From Spinacia oleracea (Eukaryota > Streptophyta > Magnoliopsida > Caryophyllales > Amaranthaceae): DNA of 64,000 nt. Location of the stretch: NCBI RefSeq assembly GCF_020520425.1, contig NC_079487.1:132516385-132580384 (forward strand), in the 5' to 3' direction. A model generated the notes under the pieces. That model saw only the letters and a program-made list of their open reading frames with translations. It was not told where the DNA came from and did no database searches. The stretch's first letter is position 1; every line of letters starts with the position of its first letter. The translations under genes and the position numbers were made by a program. Positions 11,771 through 21,300 of this stretch are shown here, piece after piece.

Positions 11771-13756
11771 TTTAGTCTTCTTTTAAATCCGTAGACTTGT
11801 TCGGAGACTTGCTACACAATTTTGATCTTCAACATTTGATGTATTTATGTTTGTCAAACATGAATGTATAATTCGTTTTGAACATGATGAACAATTTGAG
11901 GTGTATGCTCTTGCAAAATGACTTATTGTTAGACAATGTCTGTCAAATTAAGTTTCCAAGAATATTAGCATTTTACCAAATTTATCAAGTCAAGTAAATT
12001 ATATATGCTGACAAAATATAAAGTACAAAGCTTAAATAAATAGAAGACTTAGCTTTGTACTTGCGAAGTGGACAATATTGTTTTGAGACAATCTTGGGAC
12101 CAAGGGATAAAACCCACTCCTTTTAAGCTTGAGATAATACTCGGACCAAGGACCAAGCAAGCCCACATGTAATAACTTATCATCAGGAGTCCGTACTTGC
12201 TTTCATATTTGCACAACATTTTTGATAAAGCTTATCCTTGTATTCCAGAGCATTCAAAATGTCTTCGTTTTTTATACGACATCAACAAGTAAATTCAAGA
12301 TGGTGACTTTGAGCTCTTTATCTGGTTCAGCCGCATGTCCATTCTTTGAGGTACGAAACCGTCGAAAAGAGTAGATCTGGGTGCTAGATACTTTTCTGCT
12401 CATTTGTTGCTCTCAAATTTGTTTCCTCGTGTGGGTGATTTCTCATATGTTTTTAGTATCTAGTTGCATAGATAATTACACTTGAGGTAAAATTCTTCAC
12501 ACATGCTCTGTAATCGATGTCAAGTTGCCGAGGTGGATATTGGTCGGCCCCAGTCTCTCTTGCATTAATCTCATCTCGGTGGTCGACTTCGGCTGGGTCA
12601 GCCTCGGCGGGTCAACTTAAGTGTGACATTGGGTTAGCTTCGGCGTGACCTCGGGGACCTTTCAAAGCTCGGGAGCTCCGCTGCTATGCTTGGCGTCGCC
12701 TTTGGCACTGAGCTCGCATTGACCTCGACAATGAGCTTCGGCTTGGGCCTCGGAAGGCCGAACTTTTGATGCTAGCCTTGGGAGTTTAGCTTTGGCACCG
12801 CTATGCTCGAGAGATGAGCCTCGAGACTGCTGTGCTCGGCGCTGACCTCGGCATTGAGCTTTGGCATTTAGCTTCGGGAACTGCTGGCTTTGGCAATGAG
12901 CCTACATGTTCAGTACTGAGCTTTTATGCTGGTGACCCTGTCATCAACCTTCAGGTGCGGAGTTTAGCCTCGGGAGCGCAGGCTCGGACCGTGGCTCCAC
13001 CTTCGGACGAGTTAGCCTCGACGGGTCAACTTCGGATTTCCAAGTACTTGCCTCGGCAATGAGCTTCGGCATTGAGCTCGGGAGGTGAGTTTTCATCTGT
13101 AATTGGTCTTTGAAGCATTTTATCAAACACTTGGTAGGCATTGGTTTGGACTATGTATTGAGGAAGCTCCTTTACAAGGTCCATAAAGTCTGAAAAAAAG
13201 TTGATAAACGAGATTCACCAGTTTTCATACCAATGTACCAGTCCAAATCAGTTATGATGATGAAGCAAAAGCATAAGATAGAATGAAGGGGACTTAGCTT
13301 TGGGGCAATTTAGAGTATTGTAGAACATTGACCACCGTCTTCCAAATGATGTAGTTGGGGCTCATTCATTGCCTCCGACTTGATCGATTTTGGTGGTTTG
13401 AAGAGGTATCATTTGATGAAACATATTGGGCCACATTTCTCGATTTCCTTACTTGCTGAATTAAGTTAGGCCATCAAATTGCCTAACTCGTTATTTTGTA
13501 TGCAGTACTTGATATCCTCAATTGGTGAGGGTATCATGAGACATATTGGGCCATCAATTTCTTGGTTTGCCTCTTATTGCTTCTGACTACAATGTCATAA
13601 TATGAGTTTGTTTTGCCAACATATTGCCCACTTTCCAATTATTCAGATCTGCTAGTAAAATGGCATTTTCGACCGGCTATCTTGGATTTTCTGGCCACTT
13701 TTTGTGTTTGAACATGATAGCCATGAGAGTGGATCTTCATGGGTTATTGCTCTCGG
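11771..13756. other. Non-coding interior of the LTR element
   Basis: No retroviral-type coding domains recognised. 12,540-13,100 is GC-rich and built from degenerate ggcctcgg/gagcttcgg words. The short open frames there look like composition artefacts. Confidence 0.6.
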
Positions 13757-13777
13757 TCCCCACAGACGGCGCCAAAT

Positions 13778-14113
13778 TGTTCCGGGGTTGAAACGATGGA
13801 AGGAGCGTCCTTGATGTCTTGAGTTCCGATCACGTACGGTGCCTGCAAGATGAACTCCGGGCCAAAGGGGGGGGTCCCCGAGGCGGAGCCTCCGACGCTC
13901 AAGTCAGTACAATTGATGTATAAAATGAGGTGTTTAGGGGAGAGAGAGTAGGGTGGCTTCTCTAGGGTTAGAGAATGGCCCCTTTACCTTGCCCTTTGAG
14001 GGGTATATATAGTGCCTTTGTTGGGCCTTTGAGGCCTTGTAAGGGATATTGGGCTTGAGCGGATTTTATTGGCTTTTGGGTTAAAATGGTGGGCCCATTT
14101 TAACACCCCAACA
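13778..14113 (-). repeat. LTR (5' LTR of the minus-strand element)
   Basis: 336 bp, identical by eye to 9916-10,251. The primer-binding-site-like motif is immediately internal to it. Confidence 0.88.
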
Positions 14114-14315
14114 AATGGGCCTTTTTTGAATTTTTTTGTAAGGGATAGGGAGAGAGTGATCTATCTCACGTAAAAATATTTGCTCCACGAAACGTTTTCT
14201 TGAATTTTTTCGTTTTTAGGTGGTAAAAAATAACTTTTATTACTTTTTTAAGGTAGTAAAACACAAGTTTTTTAGGTGGTAAAAAACAATTTGTTAGTTT
14301 GTTTGTAATTTGCAG

Positions 14316-14553
14316 GTTCTGTTTTAATCGACTTATGTTGTCTGAACTTATATTATCTGAATCTAGATATGAACTTAAATTAACTTATCGATCTAAACTT
14401 ATTTTATCTGAAAAAACTTATTTTGGCTGAAATAAACTTATTTGTGTGTAAAAATATCTCGAAAAAACTTATTTTTTCTGAACTTATGTTAACTGAACTT
14501 ATCTGAACTTATTTTGTCTAAAATAAGTGGAATAAGTCGAATAGAACACAGCC
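14316..14553. mobile_element. MITE with GTTCTATTCGACTTATT ends
   Basis: The right end, read on the minus strand, begins GGCTGTGTTCTATTCGACTT, and the left end has the related ttctgttttaatcgactta. The interior is made of repeated cttat(c/t)tgaactta words. A related element is in VPS11 intron 4 (54,905-55,180). Confidence 0.6.
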
Positions 14554-15855
14554 TTAATATGTTTCGATTAACTTTTATATTATGGGAGAAAGTTATTAGA
14601 TTAACATTTTAAATGGTTAAATGATTAATTTATACATTATTAGTGATTTTGAAAGAATTATTTTCATTAAAATGAAATTTTTTATCACTAAAAAAAGAAA
14701 TAACTTTTACATACATCGGCTTAACGTTTAAGTATTTTGAATTAACTTTTATACAATTTACAATATTTATTACATACCACTTTTAGATAAGCACTTGTGA
14801 AATATGTTGGTTCTCTCCACAAGTTTCTGAGATGTTGGATAACCTCTTAGAATAATACCTTGAATAAAGTGATCTTGGTAATTAAACTTGTTATAATATT
14901 TCCAAAATTAAACGCCTCATATGAAATTAGTGTAGAAGTATGTAGAATAGTCCAGAGGTATAGTGGAACTTTCACATCTATTCTCAAAGATTTTAGGGTC
15001 TTAGCAAGGAGGCCTATAAATAGGGCATTTCATCCTCATTGTACATCCATCCATACAAATGTAAAACTTGAGTGCCCTGACTTGCCTTTCTGCGAAATCT
15101 GAAGCATAAGTGAGAGAAGTAAAATTAATACCAAATTGATCTATAATCCATACAAGAACAATGAGCAGTGGAGCTAGCAGGAAAAATAACAAAAAGCAAC
15201 ATACAATAAAAACAAAAAACCCAAAATAAACACCGTAATATAGAATAGTAGACTAATTTTTGAGGTTGTAGAAAAAGCGATATAGAGAAGAGAAAAACAA
15301 TTTCTACTCCTTTTGGTATAACAGTATTTACCATAATAAAAATTAATTAGAAGAGAATTACAGAAAAATTCTAAATCTAGAATTACATAAACTTAAACAA
15401 ATCGTATTTGTCTATGGAAATTAAGATATAATAATGAAGAAATTACGTTCATTTGCATTCGCTGAAAATATATGAACCATTTGCATTCGATGAAAATATA
15501 TGAACCAAGCAACGAGATTGAAATGTTCTTTATCGCCACTAAAAGGAATGAGAGATAGTTGTAAACCTATATTATAATTTATAAGGTAGTTGAGGTGGAA
15601 GTATTTATCATAGCCTAAGTTTAAATTAGGAGATTGAAGAAAGAACACTACCTCTATGGAAAGGATGGAAAGACGATAACATATATTTGTCTCTCGTATG
15701 AATGCATCGTGGCTCAAGTCGTGGCAAGACACTAAGTCGTAAAACCCCTACTTTATTTCTATGATGATAACCCATTAAAATCCATCAAACAAAAAAAATG
15801 TTTGTATAAAATACGATATTGGGTGTAATTACAAGATACATTTATCACTACAATC
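14554..15855. other. Intergenic, no gene recognised
   Basis: AT-rich. Short open frames of 60-100 codons show no recognisable protein features and are not supported. Confidence 0.55.
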
Positions 15856-16257
15856 ATTAAATGGACGAAATATATAATATTCTCTCCGTCTCTTTTTGTT
15901 TTTTATGTTTGGTATTTTGCACGCGTTTTAACGACTAATTAATGTGCATTGAAATTTTTCTAAATTTTTTAGGTAAACGAGGAAAATTACGTTTATTTAT
16001 AATGTTTTCACTCTTATCAAAATTCTGATACTGGAAAAATGAGAAAAAGTTAATGTCTAAATGGAAAAGTGTGAGAGATTAATGACCAAATGGATTTAAT
16101 TGGTAAAAATAATAATTGGACACAAATTTTGATAGAATATTAAAGCATTTATGTGATGATATAAAAGAAAATGTAAAGAACATTTTGAGACACCCAGAAA
16201 AGAAAACGTAAAAAACAAAAAGAGACGGAGAGAGTATTATATATTTCGTCCATTTAA
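15856..16257. mobile_element. Stowaway-type MITE within an extended inverted repeat
   Basis: Inner ends are CTCTCCGTCTCTTTTTGTT and AACAAAAAGAGACGGAGAG. The inverted repeat continues outward through TTAAATGGACGAAATATATA on both sides, which is longer than usual for Stowaway. Oriented opposite to the next MITE. Confidence 0.75.
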
Positions 16258-16260
16258 CTA

Positions 16261-16614
16261 CTCCCTCCGTCTCTTTTTGTTTTTTACGTTTTCCTTTTTG
16301 GGTGTCTCAAAATGTTCTTTACATTTCTTTTTATATCATCGCATAAATGCTTTAATATTCTATCAAAATTTGTGTCAAATGATTTTGTAACCAATTAAAT
16401 TCATTGGTTATTTAATTTCTCACACCTTTCTATTAGAACGTTAAAATTTTCTCATATTCCCAATATCATAATTTTAATAAAAGTGAAAACATTATAAATA
16501 AACATAATTTTCCCTGTTTAAATAAAAAAAAATAGAGAAATCTCAATGCACATTAATTAGTCGTTAATAAACGTGCAAAATGCCTAACGTAAAAAACAAA
16601 AAGAGACGGAGAGA
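16261..16614. mobile_element. Stowaway-type MITE, inverted relative to its neighbour
   Basis: Ends CTCCCTCCGTCTCTTTTTGT and ACAAAAAGAGACGGAGAGA, next to TA. Internally similar to 15,881-16,235 but reversed, so the two form a ~730-bp palindrome. Confidence 0.8.
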
Positions 16615-16953
16615 AATTTACGTTAAACGCTATAAAAACAATGCTAAAGTTCGATTTGCATGTAATTAATAATATGAAATCATACATACGGTTACAATAT
16701 TTGTGTCATTGACAATGTAGCATTCCACAAGCAACATTGATAGGAAAAACGAGAATAGGGCGGAAGAAAGCTAGGTTAGAAAGAGTGATGCGAGAAATTC
16801 GGTAGAATGAGTTATCGGGTTCCCAAGAAAAGGAAGAAAGAAAAGGCAAAATAGAAAAAAAAAAGAAAAAAAAAAGAAAAAAAAAAGAGGAGACACATGG
16901 TAGCTATATGACCAAGTGTATAATTGCCGTCATACTATTGATAAGAATAAGAT

Positions 16954-17135
16954 AAAAATAAAATTAAGGCACAAAATGGGGGCATAATGGTAAGTGGACT
17001 ATTGTGTGAATAGTAATAGAAGTTCAAGGCTTTATAAGTAAGACAAAAATAAAATTAAGGCACAAAATGGTGGCATAATGGTAAGTGGACTATTGTATGA
17101 ATAGTAATAGAAGTTCAAGGCTTTATAAGTGTTAG
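16954..17135 (+). repeat. Two-copy 91-bp tandem duplication
   Basis: The block beginning aaaaataaaattaaggcac is repeated at 16,954 and 17,045 with only a few substitutions. Non-coding. Confidence 0.85.
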
Positions 17136-17168
17136 GATATTATTGATTTTCACAATAATATTACATAA

Positions 17169-17806
17169 CTAGATTTTAGCCCGTGCGATGCACGGTTTCT
17201 ATTGAATTGTTATGTTAAAATAAAACTCCTATATATATCAACTGCTATATTCTATATATTAGATTAGACTGGGGTTTTTTTTTTGGATTGAATTTTATTT
17301 TAGATTTTTTTTTATTATAGTATTTGATTTTGGATGAAATTGTATATAAGAAATATTAATAATAAATTAATAAAATTATCTACGTGGCACCTAATTATTT
17401 ATCTACGTAGCATTCGATTTTTTAATTCTAAAATAATTTTGAAGTCTTATTTTTCATTGGCCGAAATCATTAGATTTCCTACGTGGTGCTCTAATATTGG
17501 ATTAATGTTTGATTTTGGATTGAATTTTATTTTAGAGTAGTGTTTGATTTTTGATTAATTTTATTTTAGATTTATTTTTTAATTATTAGAGCGTTTGATT
17601 TTGGATGGAATTGTATATATTAGTAATTATTAATTAATTTAAATATCTACGTGGCACCTAATTAATTATCTACGTGGCACTCGATTTTTTTAATTCAAAA
17701 ATAAATTAGAAATCTTATTTTTCATTGGCTGAAACCATTAGTAATCTTAGGTGGCGCTCTAATAGTTCAGCAAATATGCCTCCTTTATATATATAATAAT
17801 ATTAGA
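17169..17806 (-). mobile_element. Non-autonomous Helitron
   Basis: On the minus strand it begins TCTAATATTATTATATATA after host A and ends with the hairpin CCGTGC-ATC-GCACGG plus CTAG before host T. This is the exact 5'-TC/CTRR-3' A|T arrangement of Helitrons. The 638-bp interior is mostly two diverged copies of a ~270-bp block containing TCTACGTGGCACCTAATTA. No coding capacity. Confidence 0.8.
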
Positions 17807-18026
17807 TTACTAAACAAAAAATTAGATGAAACAAAAACCTTTATCAAATATCCAAAAAAAAGTTAGAATAATACATACGTTGATATAACAGGTAGGAAAT
17901 TAAACAAAAAACATATGACCAAGCTGGCCACCCTTGATGAAAAAAAAAAATGGGTCTCCTTGTATTTTAATTTTTTGCTTGACAAAGGACAATTAAGAAC
18001 AATGTAACAATTAGTACATAATTGAA

Positions 18027-18200
18027 ACCAATTGTTTGTTGGTTCAGTGGTGATTGGGGCTGAACTTGGTAGGGAGAACCCGTGTTCGATCCACCGCAAC
18101 AACAATTGGGAGGGGACTGTAACCTAACCAACTAGAACTCGTCCCGAGTTCAAATTAACCCTAAGGGTGAAGCGGGTGCTAACACACACACAAAAAAAAA
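18027..18200 (+). mobile_element. tRNA-derived SINE
   Basis: 174 bp with a degenerate A box near 18,040-18,055 and a clear B box (GTTCGATCC, about 18,082-18,090), ending in an A-rich tail. Flanked by a 13-bp duplication gtac(a/g)taattgaa with one mismatch. Same family as 32,237-32,399. Confidence 0.82.
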
Positions 18201-18312
18201 GTACGTAATTGAAGACACGCACACTAGCATAGTAGTAGAAGACATGCATACTAGCATAGTAGTACCACAACATAAACTTGAACCATCTCATAGAAGTTTT
18301 CAATTGCTTTGA

Positions 18313-21300
18313 TTAATGCTCGCATTGTCCTTGAGTAGGATCCCAATAATACCAGTTGCAATACTGGGAACAACATTTAGAGTTCCAGAAGCACTGACCC
18401 CCAAGTCGTGTACACGCCTCAGTGAGCGAAGGACCTGTATTCATATAAGACCGTCTTTTATAAAAATTTGGCAATATTGATCTATAACATCTTAGCTTGC
18501 TTCGAAAATAAAGCTCATACTTATATATCGTCAATAATATTATAACAAATATAAATGCTACTTAAAAGCTAGAGAATCAATCGGGGCTGCGCTAATGTTC
18601 TGGCCCCACTTAAACGTAGATTGGAAATTTTTACAAAAAAAAATAAAAAATTTTTAATTTCTTATGTACGATTTTGAGCCATCTACAGCTTTTCACGCCA
18701 TTTGAAAAAAACTCCCTCGAAAGAAAGGGAAAACTCCCTCAGAAAGATAGGAAACCCTAACCGCTCGACGGCTGATTCTCAGGCTACTATGGCCGATGAT
18801 CTATCGGAACAGTATGCAAAACTGCTTCTGGATGACGATGAAGGGGATGATGTGGTGGATTTGGGGGGTATCATTACGGAGGAAGCGGAGGATAAAACTG
18901 CCCTAATGCTGGTAGGGAGATTGTTAACGGACAGGCCTTTCAATGTCGATGCTTTCAAACGAACAATGATACAAGCATGGGCGATGACAGGACGGGTAGT
19001 TGTCCGTAATATTGGACCAAAATTATTTGCTTTTCAGTTCTTCCATTGGCGGGATAAGGAGAAAGTGCTACAAGGATGCCCATGGTGTTTTGATCAACAA
19101 TTACTGATCCTCACAGAAATAACTGGTGACGAACAACCAACGGAGGTGGCGCTCAATCACTCCCCCTTCTGGGTACGTATTCGGAACCTTCCTTTCAATT
19201 GTCGATCAAAGGAGGCTGTTAGGGCAGTGGCAAACTGTTTGGGTGAAATTGTGGAGGTGGAGGAGGATGAGTTTGGAATTGACAAAGACAGACGGGTAAG
19301 AGTGATCATGGATGTCCGCAAACCTTTGCGTCGAAAACGCTCTATAAAGAACAGGAGGGGTGACGAGGTAGAGGTGGAATTTAGATACGAACGACTACCT
19401 TTTTTCTGCTTCCTATGCGGCATGCTGGGCCATAGTGAGCGAGATTGCTCTTCTGTACCAGATGAAGAGCGCACAAAGGGCTTTAAGTGGGGTCTCAACC
19501 TTAGGGCATCTCCTAGGAAGGGGAGATCACAACAGCTTGAAGAGGTTGAGGCACTAAAGGCAGTGAAGAAGGTGCTTTTCGTCCCAAAAAGGACGAACCT
19601 AACCGAGTCATCTAGGTCAGAGGTTAGGCTGGAGCTTGGGGCTGTGGGTGAGAGGAATGGAAATATCGTGCAGGGAGGGAAAGAGGACAAGGAAAAAGAA
19701 GTGCACGGCTCACCAAATAAAGGGGTCCAGACCCCTACAAAGGAAACTTCTGCCCCTGTAGCAATTGAGGGTGAAAAGGAGAGGGAGGTACAAACTGCGG
19801 GGGTAAGGAATACTAGTGAGGAGGACCCCTTTGATCAACTTGCGTTCAAGGCAGGGTGTGGAGGAGGGAGAGCAAAGGTGAGAAAGTTAAGAAAAATCAC
19901 ACAAAAAAGAGGGGCGATGGGTGTATTAGTAGAGGGTGAGGGAAGCCAGGGGTTGAAGGTGGTAAGGCAGTTGGGGGAGGGAGTTGGAAAAAGTGATGTG
20001 GGTATGGTTGGGGAAAAGAGGAAAGTTGGGATGGATGGAGATGATGTTGTTATGGATGATCCTACGGAGGCTGGAAGATGCATCAGGCAGGTCTTTGGGG
20101 GTTCAGAATTTCAGGTTACAAATCAAGTAGCGGAGATTGGGTTTCATCAATCCCGCGAAGAGCAATGAAAATTTTAACCTGGAACTGCCGAGGGATTGGC
20201 AACCCTTGGACAGTTAATGCTCTCCGGGATCGATGCTGGAGAGAAATGCCAGATATTGTTTTCTTAATGGAAACAATGATAGACGCTAAGAAGCTAGAAC
20301 GTGTAAGGAACAAATGTGGCTTTGTTCATGGGGTTTGCTTGAATAGCGATGGTAGGTCGGGGGGGATGGGCCTCTGGTGGAGGGATATAGAAATGAAGGT
20401 GTGCTCGTTCTCGAGTCATCACATAGAAGCTGAGGTATGGGGGGAGGATAACATTCCTAAGTGGAGAGCCATTGGCATTTATGGGTGGGCGGAAACGGAG
20501 GAGAAACATAGAATATGGGAGTTAATGACTAATCTAAAAACTCGATGCTCTCTACCGACGGTGATGTTTGGAGATTTCAACGAAATCCTTGGTATGCATG
20601 AGAAGGAGGGGGGTGTGGTGCGACGGGAAAGATTGATTGATGCTTTTCGGGAGGTGATAGACTCCTGTGCACTACGTGACTTGGGGTATAAGGGATGTAT
20701 TTTTACTTGGCAGCATGGCAATACGGTGAACACCCTAATCCGTGAGAGGTTGGACAGGTACTTGGCCGATGAAGATTGGGTCTATCTGTTCCCGCACAAT
20801 GAGGTCCTTCATTTTCCTATATACAGGTCTGACCATGCACCTATACTCTTAAAATGTGGCACGGAAAATGTGAGAAAAAAGGGGAAGAAATTGTTCCGCT
20901 TTGAGTCAATGTGGTTGTCAAGTGAGGAATGTGGCCGTGTGGTGTCAAGTGCTTGGGCGGGCTCGAGGGGGGAAACCATGGATGCGAGGATAGCTGCTGT
21001 CGCTGGCAGATTGTCGGGTTGGGCGGAGGCAACTTTTGGGGAGGTAAAAAAGAAGATCAAGATAGCCGAGCAAAAACTAAAATCTCTACAGGAGAGTAGA
21101 CACGATGCGAGTGTGCTTGCCCAATGTAGGGGGATTGCGGAGGAGTTGGATGAACTACATAGACTGGAGGAGTCATATTGGCATGCTAGAGCAAGAGCAA
21201 ATGAACTTCGAGATGGGGACAAAAATACGAAGTACTTTCACCACAAAGCAAGCCATAGACGGAAACGGAATAGAATTGCTGGGCTTAATGATGTGCATGG

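Larger units (their letters stand above)
9916..14113 (-). mobile_element. Young non-autonomous LTR retrotransposon (LARD-like, probably Ty3/gypsy)
   Basis: Two 336-bp LTRs (9916-10,251 and 13,778-14,113) bounded by TG...CA look identical base for base. On the minus strand, a primer-binding-site-like TGGCGCCGTCTGTGGGGA (13,757-13,774) follows the 5' LTR, and a G-rich polypurine stretch (10,254-10,265) precedes the 3' LTR. This sets the orientation. The 3.5-kb interior has no gag or pol; it holds two minisatellite arrays and GC-rich non-coding sequence. The tRNA-Asp-like primer site and internal tandem repeats recall the Tat/Retand lineage (inference). Structurally it looks whole as a non-autonomous element. 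LTR identity implies a very recent insertion, yet no target duplication is obvious. Confidence 0.85.
9524..14294. mobile_element. Diverged long inverted repeats enclosing an LTR element
   Basis: 9524-9680 and 14,147-14,294 are imperfect inverted repeats (shared acaaattgttttt, taccacct and gtgagatag blocks). Removing the nested LTR element leaves an element of about 570 bp with ~150-bp terminal inverted repeats, suggesting a Mutator-like MITE or fold-back element. I see no clear flanking duplication. Confidence 0.5.

Noticed and set aside
12814-13141. Open frames in the GC-rich interior of the LTR element
   Set aside because: Low-complexity ggcctcgg/gagcttcgg composition, no recognisable protein.
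15001-15732. Several 60-100 codon frames
   Set aside because: Hydrophobic or random text in AT-rich intergenic sequence, no homologous features recognised.
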